Source: Bacteroidales bacterium (GTDB taxonomy: Bacteria > Bacteroidota > Bacteroidia > Bacteroidales > UBA7332). From it: a stretch of 64,000 bases of DNA. The stretch spans positions 186,001 through 250,000 of the forward strand of contig JAQTZA010000005.1 in NCBI GenBank assembly GCA_028687995.1, written 5' to 3'. Shown in pieces: positions 25,656 through 34,551 of the stretch. The translations under genes and the position numbers were made by a program. The notes beneath the pieces were generated by a model. It was not told where the DNA came from and ran no database searches. It saw only the letters and a list, made by a program, of their open reading frames with translations. Numbering within the stretch: position 1 is the first letter of the stretch; each line of letters starts with the position of its first letter.

Positions 25656-26684
25656 TTATAAAAACCGCTGCTTTATTCGTAGCGAAAGCATTTGAGGAGA
25701 GATTTCGTTGAGACAGGCATAATCTCCTCGGTGGCACTCTTTGTTGCCATAAATTGAGCAAGGGCGACAATCAAGATCGATTTGCACGGCATCTGTCGGA
25801 TTTTGATTCCAGCCATAGAAGCCAGCTAAAGTGTGAGTCGCCCCCCAAACCGAAACAACAGGACAACTAACCAACGATGCGAGGTGCATATTGCCGGAGT
25901 CCATCGTTACCATTCCGTCGAGGTGGCTCATCAGAATGAGTTCTTTTTCCATATCAATCCGTCCGACGGTGCTGATGACGTTTGGATAGGTTTCTTCCCA
26001 TTTCCCGAGAATCATTTTTTCTTTGTTTCCACCACCAAAAAGGTAGATCTTGACGTTTTCTTTTGACAAAAGTGCGACCATTTTCTCCATTTTCTCGATG
26101 GGATAAATCTTGCCGGTATGCTTTGCGAAGGGTGCGATGCCGATCCATTTCTCCTTTTTTTCAGAAATAACGTCTCCTAGTTTCGTGGTGTCGCCTTTGG
26201 TCGCAAATATGGAGGTGAATTGTGTTTCGACCACGAATCCAAGTTGGCGGAACACCTTTTCGTAGCGTTCGAAAGAGGTAGGGAGTTGTTGTTTATCCTC
26301 ACTTTTTGCAGCGATTAACTCGCGTTTGGCTTTGCGCTGTTTGTCGATAGACGCAATCTGGATGCCCGTAAACCGGAAGAAAAAAGACAGGATGTGACTG
26401 CGTAAAACGCTGTGCAGATCGGCAATCTGATCGAAATCTTGTTTGCGGAGTTCGCGGAAAAGTCGCCACAATCCGGCAATGCCTTTGTGTCGGTTTTTGA
26501 AGTCGATCTCTTCGAATGTGAAATTGTCGGGGGCGTTGAAAAAGAGTTTCCGTAGCGCAGGTTTCGATAGAAATACAAACTCCGTCTCTGGATTTTGTTT
26601 TGCTAACGAATATACCACTGGAATTGTCATGGCGACATCACCAAGTGCAGAAAAACGGATAATTAATACTTTTCTCTTTTCCAT
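25656..26684 (-). CDS. Family 9 glycosyltransferase (heptosyltransferase-like)
   Basis: GT-B transferase of the ADP-heptose:LPS heptosyltransferase family, 342 residues, acting at the inner face of the membrane on lipid A-core. The N-terminus VLIIRFSALGDVAMTIPVV is the family signature. VTMDSGNMHLASLVSCPVVS near residue 260 is the donor-binding motif, and a C-terminal cysteine group (CRPCSIYGNKECHRGDYAC) is common in Bacteroidota members. It is downstream of the DUF4254 gene and a palindromic element. Confidence 0.88.
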   Translation of the reverse strand: MEKRKVLIIRFSALGDVAMTIPVVYSLAKQNPETEFVFLSKPALRKLFFNAPDNFTFEEIDFKNRHKGIAGLWRLFRELRKQDFDQIADLHSVLRSHILSFFFRFTGIQIASIDKQRKAKRELIAAKSEDKQQLPTSFERYEKVFRQLGFVVETQFTSIFATKGDTTKLGDVISEKKEKWIGIAPFAKHTGKIYPIEKMEKMVALLSKENVKIYLFGGGNKEKMILGKWEETYPNVISTVGRIDMEKELILMSHLDGMVTMDSGNMHLASLVSCPVVSVWGATHTLAGFYGWNQNPTDAVQIDLDCRPCSIYGNKECHRGDYACLNEISPQMLSLRIKQRFL

Positions 26685-26704
26685 TTAATCTAAAAGAAAG
26701 AATA

Positions 26705-26770
26705 AACGCAAAGGTGCTAAGATGCAAAGGCTTAAACAGGTTTTTCTTCGCGACTTTGCACCTTTACGTT
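26705..26770. repeat. REP-like palindromic repeat
   Basis: Arms of 13 nt, AACGCAAAGGTGC (26705-26717) and GCACCTTTACGTT (26758-26770), differ at one position. Inside, GCAAAG and CTTTGC give further pairing. The composition (CGCAAAGG..GC..AAG..GCAAAGG) resembles dispersed palindromic repeats common in this phylum. It fills the gap between the DUF4254 gene and the GT9 gene. Confidence 0.65.
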
Positions 26771-26779
26771 CCGTAAATC

Positions 26780-27385
26780 TTATTTTTTAGCGTACAATAC
26801 CGGATTTAAAGATGGATCGTTATACATTTTCATCTGTTTGTAAACTTTCATCACTTTCGTGCCGGCCTCGTATCCAGCAAGCAGTTGGTCGATAGCAGTG
26901 GTGAGGTCTTTGTGTTGCTCAAGCAGAATATTGAGTTTCGTTTGGCATTGCGCAAGGTGAGCTGGTTCTGCATCGGTGCGATCTACCTCTTGCTGCATGT
27001 GATAGACTTTGAGCGCAAGAATTGACAAACGGTCGATAGCCCAAGCTGGACTTTCGGAGTTAATCGTCGCACTAGCCAAAGGTTGCACGTCTTTGTATTT
27101 ATCGTAAAAGTAGCTATCGATAAGCTCCACCAAATCGGTGCGATCTTGATTTGATTTGTCGATGCGGCGCTTCAAAGTGAGAGCAGCCACTGGGTCGATA
27201 TTTGGGTCGCGAATAATATCTTCGAAATGCCACTGCACGGCATCAATCCAGTTTTTGAGGTAAAGAAAATATTCGATTGTTTGAAATTCGTAAGGATTTT
27301 TGATTTCAGCATCCACATGGTCAGTTACATGATACTGGCGGGTGCTATCTTCAAAAATTGAGTAGCTCAGTTGGCTAAATGTCAT
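26780..27385 (-). CDS. DUF4254 domain protein
   Basis: 201-residue, mostly helical, soluble protein of the DUF4254 family. Conserved stretches include QTIEYFLYLKNWIDAVQWH, ALTLKRRIDKSNQDRTDLVE and a helical C-terminus. No signal peptide or TM segment. The family commonly sits beside GT9 heptosyltransferases in Bacteroidota, which hints at a role in core oligosaccharide work, but no biochemical function is known. It has the best minus-strand promoter in this region, at 27420-27451. Confidence 0.78.
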   Translation of the reverse strand: MTFSQLSYSIFEDSTRQYHVTDHVDAEIKNPYEFQTIEYFLYLKNWIDAVQWHFEDIIRDPNIDPVAALTLKRRIDKSNQDRTDLVELIDSYFYDKYKDVQPLASATINSESPAWAIDRLSILALKVYHMQQEVDRTDAEPAHLAQCQTKLNILLEQHKDLTTAIDQLLAGYEAGTKVMKVYKQMKMYNDPSLNPVLYAKK

Positions 27386-27419
27386 AATATTGGATTGTTT
27401 TGGTGAAAAGTTTGAATTG

Positions 27420-27451
27420 CAAACTTACTAATTGTTTTGGTAAAAATCAAA
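27420..27451 (-). promoter_or_regulatory. Promoter of the DUF4254-GT9 unit
   Basis: On the minus strand, TTTG (27448-27451), a 20-nt spacer and TAAGTTTG (27420-27427) match the Bacteroidota sigma consensus closely. The -7 box is 34 nt before the DUF4254 ATG. The rest of the 300-nt gap 27386-27685 is AT-rich; I see no credible gene in it and no clear plus-strand promoter. Confidence 0.7.
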
Positions 27452-27685
27452 TTGATAGTTATTTGACTGGAGAAATATTTGAATAAATAAGTAGTTTTTT
27501 TAGCATTAAGCTTGTGGAATGCAAAAAATATCAAAAGTGATTTTTTTTGACACCAAAAATAGAACATTGCCACGTTTCTCTATTTATATTTACATGCTTT
27601 TTGCGGAAGAATCACACACAAAAATGTATCAATTTTGGTTTTTCTCTCATTGATTTTAAATTACAGGTTATAAATATTATTTACA

Positions 27686-30600
27686 ATGCCCAACAAACCC
27701 CGTCAGATTTTTCAAACCGATGAGCCAAAACGTTGGAAGCGTTTTCAGTGGCTTTTCAGATCATTCTTGGTCGTCTTTACACTTCTATCCGTTACCTTCA
27801 CTATCTCTATCTTAGGGCATCAGCAGAAAATCAAGTTGCCCGAATTAGAGGTGAAAAAGCAAATTCTAAAAAAGCTTACCACCGATGAGATGAGTGCCGC
27901 CTATTCGCCTCAGGCAAGAAAAGAGTTTAAAAGTGACATTCGAAAAATCAGGTCATTGCACAAAGACCATGATTTATACGAAAAAAAGGTTGCGCTTCCT
28001 GCCAATCGAGAAATTGAATTTCCAATTCGGGCAGCGTTTTATGTCAATTGGGATCCACAAGCGAGGTATTCGCTTGAATACAATGCTTCGGAGCTAAACA
28101 TGGTGCTGCCAGAGTGGTTTTTTGTGACCGATAGCACGGATGAAATTGCTGTTAAAATCGACTCTGTGGGATTGGACATTATGCGTAAAGAGAAAGTAGC
28201 GATAGTGCCAATGATTACCAATATTTTCAAAGGCTCATTTAATGGAAAAAACGTTAATCGAATTATTTCATCCTCCAAGAGAAGAACAACTTTTATTAAC
28301 AGCGTGGTAAAAGTACTCGATAAATACAAATTTCAAGGAGTAAATATTGACTTCGAAAATCTTGAAGATTTTACGAAACGGGAATATATAGTTGCCTTTC
28401 AGAAAGAGTTATACGAAACTCTCCATACGAAGAAATACATTGTCACTCAAGATATTCAACCTTATAATGATGCCTACGATTTAAAGCAACTTGCCAAAAG
28501 AAACGATTTTATTTTTTTGATGGCGTATGATCAACACAATGCACCTGGATTACCTGGACCCATTGCGGCTCAAAAATGGGTGGAAGAGGCGATGAATGAA
28601 GCATTGAAAGAAATTCCCTCCAATAAATTGATTTTGTGTATTCCATCCTATGGATACGATTGGCCTGAAGGATGCCAAGGCACTAGCATGTCGTATCAAA
28701 AGGCGATAACTAAAGCGTCACAAACAGGCGCAAAAATTAATTATGATAACAATAGTTATAATCTGAATTACGATTATTGGGATGATAATAAAGTGAAACA
28801 CACGGTCTTTTTTGCAGATGCAGCTACCAATTTTAATGCGATGCGTGCCTCTGAGGATTTTGGTGCAGCGGGTGTTGCATTGTGGCGACTGGGTGCTGAA
28901 GATATTCGAATCTGGCAATTTTTCGCACGCGATTTGTCGTTTGAGTCACTCAAAGAGGACAAATTTGATTACACGGTATTGCGAAATTCAAAATCGAATT
29001 ACAACATCGATTTTACTGGAAGTGGAGAGATATACGACATCCAAAGTTTGCCGATAGATGGGTTGATAGATGTGGAAACAACATCAGGTGATGAGCTGAT
29101 AACTGAAGAAAACTACAAGATATTACCAGCCTCGTGTAGTGTCTTCAAATCAGGTTTTCGGAATGAGAAGTGGGTTTCTATAACGTTCGATGATGGTCCA
29201 AGTGAGGAATATACACCCAAAATCCTCGACATATTGAGCAAATATCATGTGAGAGCTACATTCTTTATTATTGGTACAAATGGTGAAGATAATCTCCCCA
29301 TTGTCGATCGTATTTATAGAGAAGGTCATGAGTTGGGGAATCACACTTATACACATACAAACTTGAGTACTGCAGGAGTAGAGCGTGCAAAAATTGAAAT
29401 TCGCTCTACTAATAAAGTAATTCAAGCTGCAACAGGGCATTCAACGATGCTTTTTCGTTCACCCTATACCTCAGAACCCAGAAGTTTAGATGAATTTATT
29501 CCACTTTTTACAGCTAAAGAAGAAGGATTGATTACAGTCTCGTCTTCATACGATCCACGAGATTGGGAAGCTGGTGTTTCTGCAGATACTATTCTTGAAC
29601 GCATTGAAACTGCCAATCGGTATGGAAATATTGTGTTACTACACGATGCGGGTGGTGATCGGACTCAAACAATCTTAGCATTGCCTCGTATTATTGAGTA
29701 TTTTCAGAAACAAGGATATAAATTTGTAACGGTTGCTGACTTAATGGGAAAGAAACGGGCAGATATTATGCCAAAGATTCCTGAGAATTATGAATCGTTT
29801 GTAGATCAAACGGTAGTAGAAGGCACTTATTACTGGCAAAGTTTTCTATTCGCTTTGTTTTTAGTAGCGTTGGTATTGAGCACATCGAAATTGATTTTAT
29901 TAGTCGTTTTGGCGGTGATAAATCGCAGTAAAGAGAAAAGACGAGCTAAAATAAATCAAGCTGATACAACTTTTCGAAGAGTCAGCATCATCGTGCCAGC
30001 ATATAATGAAGAGGTGAATATCGAAAAAAGTCTGCTCAATCTGCTTAAGATTGACTATGCAAATTACAACATCGTTTTTGTAGATGATGGATCGAAAGAC
30101 TCCACCTATCAGAAGGTGTATGACCGCTTTAACCAAAACGAGAAGATGAAAGTGTTCACCAAGCCGAATGGTGGTAAAGCGTCGGCTTTAAACTTTGGAA
30201 TCGAACAGGCAGATGGTGAGATTTTGGTTTGCATCGATGCCGATACTATTTTGAAACCCGATTCCATTTCATTGATGGTTAAACAATTTCACGATGATGA
30301 GGTGGCAGCCGTTGCTGGAAATGTGAAAGTCGGTAATCGCCGAAATCTGCTCACCAATTGGCAATCAATTGAGTACATAACTAGTCAGAATTTTGATCGT
30401 CGAGCATTCGATTTTCTCAATGCAATCATGGTTGTACCTGGTGCAATCGGTGCATTTCGTCGGGAAGCTTTGATTGAAGTAGGTGGATTTACCGTTGATA
30501 CATTAGCCGAAGATTGTGATTTGACCATGCGTTTCTTACGGGCTGGGTATAAGGTAACTAATTGCAACGAAGCACTTTCGTTTACCGAAGCACCCGAAAC

Positions 30601-31054
30601 GTTGAACATGTTTGTCAAACAGCGTTTTCGTTGGTCGTTTGGCATTATGCAGAGTTTTTGGAAGCACAAAGAGTTGTTATTTAATTTAAAACAGCCAAAT
30701 TTGGGTTGGGTGATTCTACCCAATGTATTGATTTTTCAAATGATTTTGCCACTCTTTTCACCTATTGTGGATATCCTGATGATCTACTCAATATTTTGGG
30801 GGAATTCAGATTATGTTCTCGAATTTTATCTTGGATTTTTGCTGTTTGATAGTGCCATTTCGTACGTAGCTTTCCATTATGACAATGAAAAATTTACATT
30901 TAGGACTTTCTGGCTTTTTGCTTTACAACGAATACTTTATCGCCAAATCATGTGGTTTGTTTTAATAAAAGCCTACAATAAAGCCATAAAAGGTGAAATG
31001 GCACATTGGGGCGTTCTTAAAAGAACCGGTAACGTGGAAGATAAAACCGTTTAA
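27686..31054 (+). CDS. GH18 / NodB deacetylase / GT2 fusion protein
   Basis: 1122-residue membrane protein with three enzyme-like modules. One TM lies at about residues 26-46. A GH18-type domain (about 110-440) has GVNIDFENLED at the catalytic DxxDxDxE position. A NodB polysaccharide deacetylase domain (about 490-690) has SITFDDGPS and HELGNHTYTHTNL. After a TM near 710-740 comes a processive GT2 domain (about 765-1000) with VSIIVPAYNEE, CIDADT, EDCDLTMRF and QRFRWSFG, then C-terminal TM segments. The set parallels PgaB plus PgaC, so synthesis and modification of a beta-linked amino-sugar polymer is plausible. The GH18 first aspartates are replaced, so it may bind and not cut. Confidence 0.85.
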   Translation: MPNKPRQIFQTDEPKRWKRFQWLFRSFLVVFTLLSVTFTISILGHQQKIKLPELEVKKQILKKLTTDEMSAAYSPQARKEFKSDIRKIRSLHKDHDLYEKKVALPANREIEFPIRAAFYVNWDPQARYSLEYNASELNMVLPEWFFVTDSTDEIAVKIDSVGLDIMRKEKVAIVPMITNIFKGSFNGKNVNRIISSSKRRTTFINSVVKVLDKYKFQGVNIDFENLEDFTKREYIVAFQKELYETLHTKKYIVTQDIQPYNDAYDLKQLAKRNDFIFLMAYDQHNAPGLPGPIAAQKWVEEAMNEALKEIPSNKLILCIPSYGYDWPEGCQGTSMSYQKAITKASQTGAKINYDNNSYNLNYDYWDDNKVKHTVFFADAATNFNAMRASEDFGAAGVALWRLGAEDIRIWQFFARDLSFESLKEDKFDYTVLRNSKSNYNIDFTGSGEIYDIQSLPIDGLIDVETTSGDELITEENYKILPASCSVFKSGFRNEKWVSITFDDGPSEEYTPKILDILSKYHVRATFFIIGTNGEDNLPIVDRIYREGHELGNHTYTHTNLSTAGVERAKIEIRSTNKVIQAATGHSTMLFRSPYTSEPRSLDEFIPLFTAKEEGLITVSSSYDPRDWEAGVSADTILERIETANRYGNIVLLHDAGGDRTQTILALPRIIEYFQKQGYKFVTVADLMGKKRADIMPKIPENYESFVDQTVVEGTYYWQSFLFALFLVALVLSTSKLILLVVLAVINRSKEKRRAKINQADTTFRRVSIIVPAYNEEVNIEKSLLNLLKIDYANYNIVFVDDGSKDSTYQKVYDRFNQNEKMKVFTKPNGGKASALNFGIEQADGEILVCIDADTILKPDSISLMVKQFHDDEVAAVAGNVKVGNRRNLLTNWQSIEYITSQNFDRRAFDFLNAIMVVPGAIGAFRREALIEVGGFTVDTLAEDCDLTMRFLRAGYKVTNCNEALSFTEAPETLNMFVKQRFRWSFGIMQSFWKHKELLFNLKQPNLGWVILPNVLIFQMILPLFSPIVDILMIYSIFWGNSDYVLEFYLGFLLFDSAISYVAFHYDNEKFTFRTFWLFALQRILYRQIMWFVLIKAYNKAIKGEMAHWGVLKRTGNVEDKTV

Positions 31055-31064
31055 GTTTTTTGTG

Positions 31065-31072
31065 TATTTTTG
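31065..31072 (+). promoter_or_regulatory. Promoter -7 box for gldA
   Basis: TATTTTTG matches TAnnTTTG and is 25 nt before the gldA ATG, inside the 43-nt gap after the fusion gene. No TTTG is at the -33 position. Confidence 0.4.
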
Positions 31073-31097
31073 TATCTTAAAACTTGAGAATTAATTT

Positions 31098-31997
31098 ATG
31101 TCCATTCAATTATCACATATCCAGAAAAGCTATGGAACGCAAAAAGTCCTTCGCGATTTGAATATCGAAATCGCGAAAGGAGAAATTGTGGCTTTTCTTG
31201 GTCCTAACGGTGCCGGCAAATCGACTACCATGAAAATCATGACCGGTTTGCTTCGGGCAGATTCCGGTTCGGTGTCGGTGTGTGGCTTCGATATAGAGAA
31301 AGATTTGAAGGAAGTGAAGCGGCGCATCGGTTATCTCCCCGAAAACAATCCGCTTTATCTCGATATGTATGTGCGAGAATACCTCGAATTTGTGGCAGGA
31401 TTTTACAAAATAAATGGAGAAATCAGATCTCGTGTAGATGAATTAGTGCAACAAATTGGTCTCGCACCCGAAGCGCATAAACGCATCGGTCAACTCTCGA
31501 AAGGGTATCGCCAACGAGTAGGATTAGCGCAGGCGTTGATTCACAATCCTGAGGTGCTGATTCTCGATGAGCCTACTACTGGTTTAGATCCCAATCAAAT
31601 TATCGAGATTAGAAATTTCATCAAAGAGTTTGCCAAAGAGAGAACCGTCATCCTCTCTACGCATATTCTGCAAGAGGCGGCAGCTATGTGCGATCGGGCA
31701 CTCATTATTCATAATGGAGAAATCGTTGCCGACAAATCAACCAAAGAGCTACAAACCAATCTTTCGTTGCAGACTTACGAAGTTGAGTTTTCTGCCCCAA
31801 TTAATGCGGCTGCCTTGCAACAATTAGCTGACATTACCTCTATCGAAGAGGTTTCTGAAACTCATTTCATCCTTCATTGCGAAAAAGATGTTCGCGAAAC
31901 GCTTTTCCATTTTGCAGTAAATCAAGGTTGGGTGATTTTTTCCATCCAACGACGAGAGCAGTCTCTCGAAGAAGTATTTGGGATGTTGACAAAATAA
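31098..31997 (+). CDS. gldA: ABC transporter ATP-binding protein GldA
   Basis: ATPase subunit of the GldAFG-type ABC transporter, first known from gliding motility but widespread in non-gliding Bacteroidota. Walker A is GPNGAGKST (about residues 34-42), the signature motif is LSKGYRQRVGLAQAL, Walker B is LILDEPTTGLDP, and the switch is STHILQEA. Length is 299 residues, with the usual C-terminal regulatory part. No gldF or gldG follows, so the permease must be encoded elsewhere. Gliding cannot be concluded. Confidence 0.85.
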   Translation: MSIQLSHIQKSYGTQKVLRDLNIEIAKGEIVAFLGPNGAGKSTTMKIMTGLLRADSGSVSVCGFDIEKDLKEVKRRIGYLPENNPLYLDMYVREYLEFVAGFYKINGEIRSRVDELVQQIGLAPEAHKRIGQLSKGYRQRVGLAQALIHNPEVLILDEPTTGLDPNQIIEIRNFIKEFAKERTVILSTHILQEAAAMCDRALIIHNGEIVADKSTKELQTNLSLQTYEVEFSAPINAAALQQLADITSIEEVSETHFILHCEKDVRETLFHFAVNQGWVIFSIQRREQSLEEVFGMLTK

Positions 31998-32013
31998 AGA
32001 ATTTTAAAGAGAG

Positions 32014-32041
32014 TCAATTCAGAATTGAATGATTATTTTTG
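32014..32041 (+). promoter_or_regulatory. Promoter -7 box and palindrome before the DUF3467 gene
   Basis: TATTTTTG at 32034-32041 matches the -7 consensus. Just upstream, 32014-32028 is a perfect 15-bp palindrome TCAATTCAGAATTGA lying where a regulator could overlap the -33 region. AGGAG at 32051-32055 resembles a Shine-Dalgarno sequence but is 25 nt from the ATG, too far to act as one. Confidence 0.45.
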
Positions 32042-32080
32042 TTTTTAATAGGAGAAACTCAAAAAAATAAATAAAAAAAT

Positions 32081-32377
32081 ATGGAAAATCAAATTGAAAT
32101 TGAACTATCTGAAGAGGTTGCTCAAGGAATTTACACGAATTTAGCTGTGATTACTCATTCTAGCTCTGAATTTGTACTTGACTTTGTAAGAATGATGCCA
32201 GGTGTGCCTAAAGCGCAAGTCAAAACTCGCCTCGTGATGAGTCCCGAGAATGCGAAACGACTGCTATTTGCATTAGGTGATAATATTGGCAAATTCGAAG
32301 GGAAATACGATGAAATCCGCCTACATGATGAAGGTGGACAAATTCCAACTATTCTAGGTGTTGGAGGTAAAGCTTAA
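32081..32377 (+). CDS. DUF3467 family protein
   Basis: 98-residue soluble protein. The sequence (IELSEEVAQGIYTNLAVITH, then EFVLDFVRMMPG and VKTRLVMSPENAKRLLFAL) is the typical DUF3467 profile, a small conserved family in Bacteroidota and other phyla. Its role is not established. It has its own promoter-like box and ends before a bidirectional terminator. Confidence 0.85.
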   Translation: MENQIEIELSEEVAQGIYTNLAVITHSSSEFVLDFVRMMPGVPKAQVKTRLVMSPENAKRLLFALGDNIGKFEGKYDEIRLHDEGGQIPTILGVGGKA

Positions 32378-32401
32378 GACTTGGGAAATGGTAATGTATG
32401 G

Positions 32402-32429
32402 AAAAGCGGATTCGAAAGGGTTCGCTTTT
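32402..32429. terminator. Bidirectional terminator between the DUF3467 gene and murI
   Basis: A 12-bp stem, AAAAGCGGATTC (32402-32413) with GGGTTCGCTTTT (32418-32429), closes a GAAA tetraloop; some pairs are G-U in the plus-strand RNA. A/T runs flank the stem on both sides. It sits between convergent genes, one base from the murI stop. Confidence 0.75.
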
Positions 32430-32430
32430 G

Positions 32431-33273
32431 TTATTCTAAGCTGAGGTGTTCCACATCGATATTTTCGCTCAAAAAGATAGACGCCATATCAGAAAACTTC
32501 TCGACCGATTCTGTTGTGTAAAATTTACAAGTTCCCCCTTTTGTGCACTTATCTGACATCTCTGGATGAACTTGTAGATAATGGTGTAAACTCTCTGCAA
32601 CATATTTTCCTTGCGAAAGGATTTGCACGCCTTCAGGAATAAACCTTTGGATTTTATCCACAAGTAGTGGATAGTGCGTACATCCAAGTACCAATGTATC
32701 TATTTGGGAATCTCGATGAAGGATTTCATCAATGTGTTTCTTTACAAAATAGTCTGCTCCAGGGTGATCAAATTCTCTGTTTTCGACCAAAGGAACCCAC
32801 ATGGGGCATGCCTCACCAGTGGTTATAATATGAGGGAATAATTTGTTGATTTCGATGTTGTAGGTTTCTGACTGTATCGTTCCTGTTGTGCCTAATACAC
32901 CTATGTGTTTTGTTTTGGTAATACCATCTATGATTTCGATAGTAGGTCTTATTATTCCTAAAACTCTACGTGTCGGGTCGATATTTGGTAGGTTTTTTTG
33001 CTGAATATTGCGAAGCGCTTTGGCAGAAGCGGTGTTACAAGCCAATATTACTAATTGACATCCCTCTTCGAATAGTCGATTTACCGCTTGTAAGGTAAAT
33101 TCATATACTACCTCGAACGAACGAGAGCCGTAGGGAGCTCTAGCATTATCACCTAAATATAGGTAGTCGTATTCTGGCAAAATTTTCCGAAATTGTTGCA
33201 AAATAGTCAATCCTCCATATCCGGAGTCGAACACGCCAATTGGACCTGATTTCGATGATAATTGTTGATTCAT
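32431..33273 (-). CDS. murI: Glutamate racemase MurI
   Basis: Makes D-glutamate for peptidoglycan. Two catalytic cysteines are seen, in LACNTASAKALRN and in LGCTHYPLL, and the N-terminal GVFDSGYGGLT motif is present. ATG 33273 (MNQQLSSK...) is preferred to the in-frame TTG at 33291, which lies inside the terminator hairpin. Length is 280 residues. It follows the OmpH genes, as in many Bacteroidota. Confidence 0.94.
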   Translation of the reverse strand: MNQQLSSKSGPIGVFDSGYGGLTILQQFRKILPEYDYLYLGDNARAPYGSRSFEVVYEFTLQAVNRLFEEGCQLVILACNTASAKALRNIQQKNLPNIDPTRRVLGIIRPTIEIIDGITKTKHIGVLGTTGTIQSETYNIEINKLFPHIITTGEACPMWVPLVENREFDHPGADYFVKKHIDEILHRDSQIDTLVLGCTHYPLLVDKIQRFIPEGVQILSQGKYVAESLHHYLQVHPEMSDKCTKGGTCKFYTTESVEKFSDMASIFLSENIDVEHLSLE

Positions 33274-33289
33274 AGTAGTATTAAAAAAC

Positions 33290-33323
33290 AAGAAGGATGA
33301 GACTCGGTTGTTTCATCCTTCTT
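33290..33323 (-). terminator. Rho-independent terminator after the bamA-ompH unit
   Basis: Perfect 11-bp stem AAGAAGGATGA/TCATCCTTCTT (33290-33300 and 33313-33323) with a 12-nt loop. Read on the minus strand it is followed by GTTTTTT, the expected U tract. It lies between ompH and murI, so murI probably has its own start or depends on readthrough. Confidence 0.85.
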
Positions 33324-33351
33324 ATTCGATATTAGTCAAAGGAATGATTCC

Positions 33352-33921
33352 TTATCTTTTTGGTTTAACTGGTTGAGTTTTTACTGGTGCAGAAGTAGAT
33401 GCAGGAGCAGCAGTTTTCACACGTGTAGCTAATTTCGCTTTCACTAAATCCATCACATCAGTACTTTTAGTAGAAGAGATGTAGAGTGTGTTGTTTTTGT
33501 CCATAATATAGACATATCCATTCTCGTCACCTACCTCTTTTACTGCTTTGATAATTGCTTCCATGACAGAGCGCTCTAATTCACCTTGTTGTTTTTGAAC
33601 TTCTTCGGTGCTACTTTGACGGAAGTTATTGAAACGTTGCTCTAACTCTTGTAATTCTTGAGTGCGTCTTGCTTTGATGGCATCTGTCAATGAATCTTTA
33701 GCCGCTACGAAATCGGTATATTTCTTGTTTAGCTCTTCATACATCTTGGCTAATTCGCCTTCGTATTGTTTTGAAATTCCATCAAGTTTGGCTTTTCCCT
33801 CTTTCATTTCTGGCATTCCAGCTGCCAATTCTTGAATATTTACATGACCGAATTTAAGATCTTGAGCAAAAATTCCTACTGTACATACGAGTAGGAGTGA
33901 TAACATGATTTTTCTAAGCAT
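33352..33921 (-). CDS. OmpH/Skp family periplasmic chaperone (second copy)
   Basis: Periplasmic chaperone that holds unfolded outer-membrane proteins for BamA. It has 189 residues with a signal peptide (MLRKIMLSLLLVCTVGIFA) and then a long charged coiled-coil (about residues 35-125), as in the tentacles of Skp. A Pro/Thr/Lys-rich tail ends the protein. It follows another ompH paralogue and bamA. A -7-like box TATTTTTG at 33960-33967 could give extra transcription. Confidence 0.88.
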   Translation of the reverse strand: MLRKIMLSLLLVCTVGIFAQDLKFGHVNIQELAAGMPEMKEGKAKLDGISKQYEGELAKMYEELNKKYTDFVAAKDSLTDAIKARRTQELQELEQRFNNFRQSSTEEVQKQQGELERSVMEAIIKAVKEVGDENGYVYIMDKNNTLYISSTKSTDVMDLVKAKLATRVKTAAPASTSAPVKTQPVKPKR

Positions 33922-33959
33922 AAAATTTTAATTATTGGATTATAAATTGTTTTCAGTTG

Positions 33960-33967
33960 CAAAAATA
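33960..33967 (-). promoter_or_regulatory. Possible internal promoter before the second ompH gene
   Basis: TATTTTTG on the minus strand, 38 nt before the ATG at 33921, with TTAG (one mismatch to TTTG) 19 nt upstream of it. This fits the Bacteroidota pattern within one base. Confidence 0.4.
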
Positions 33968-33972
33968 GACTA

Positions 33973-34488
33973 TTATTTTGAAATACCTAATTTTGAAAGT
34001 ACATCATTACTAATATCAATCTTTGGAGAGGCAAAAATAATATTAGAGGCTGAAGCTCTGTCAATGACCATCATATAGGCTTTCTCTTCCGAAATGGCCT
34101 TTACAGCGTTGTAGATATCTTCTTGAATAGGTTTCATTAGGCTTTCTCTCTTTTTAAAAAGCTCGCCCTCTTGTCCGAAGTATTTGCGTTGTAATTCGGC
34201 TACTTCTTTCTCTTTTTTTACGATTTCTTCTTCGCGTTTGGTTTTCATCTCATCCGAAAGAAATACCATTTCAGATTGGTATTTTTTGTACATTTCTTTG
34301 GCTGCTTTCGATTGGCCTTCTACTTCGACTTGCCATTTGGTAGAGACTTGATTGAGTTGCTCGGTTGCCATTTCATAGGCAGGAATATTTTTTAAAATAT
34401 ACTCCATGTCAATCAATGCATATTTTTGAGCTGATCCCGAAAAGGTAGCGGCGATAAATAGGATGGCCGCAATTACTAATTTTTTCAT
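33973..34488 (-). CDS. OmpH/Skp family periplasmic chaperone (first copy)
   Basis: 171 residues from ATG 34488, which gives a clean signal peptide (KKLVIAAILFIAATFSGSA). The in-frame ATG at 34530 would place 14 hydrophilic residues before it and is rejected. A coiled-coil covers about residues 45-120 (charged segment ending EEEIVKKEKEVAELQRKYFG). It lies directly downstream of bamA, whose substrates it would deliver. Confidence 0.88.
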   Translation of the reverse strand: MKKLVIAAILFIAATFSGSAQKYALIDMEYILKNIPAYEMATEQLNQVSTKWQVEVEGQSKAAKEMYKKYQSEMVFLSDEMKTKREEEIVKKEKEVAELQRKYFGQEGELFKKRESLMKPIQEDIYNAVKAISEEKAYMMVIDRASASNIIFASPKIDISNDVLSKLGISK

Positions 34489-34551
34489 ATTCGATTGATT
34501 TATTAAGTGAGTCATACCCGTTAGATGCAACTGACTGGCAAAATGTTGATA

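Noticed and set aside
27382-27573. 63-codon minus-strand ORF in the gap before the fusion gene
   Set aside because: It contains the DUF4254 promoter, is very AT-rich and shows no protein features.
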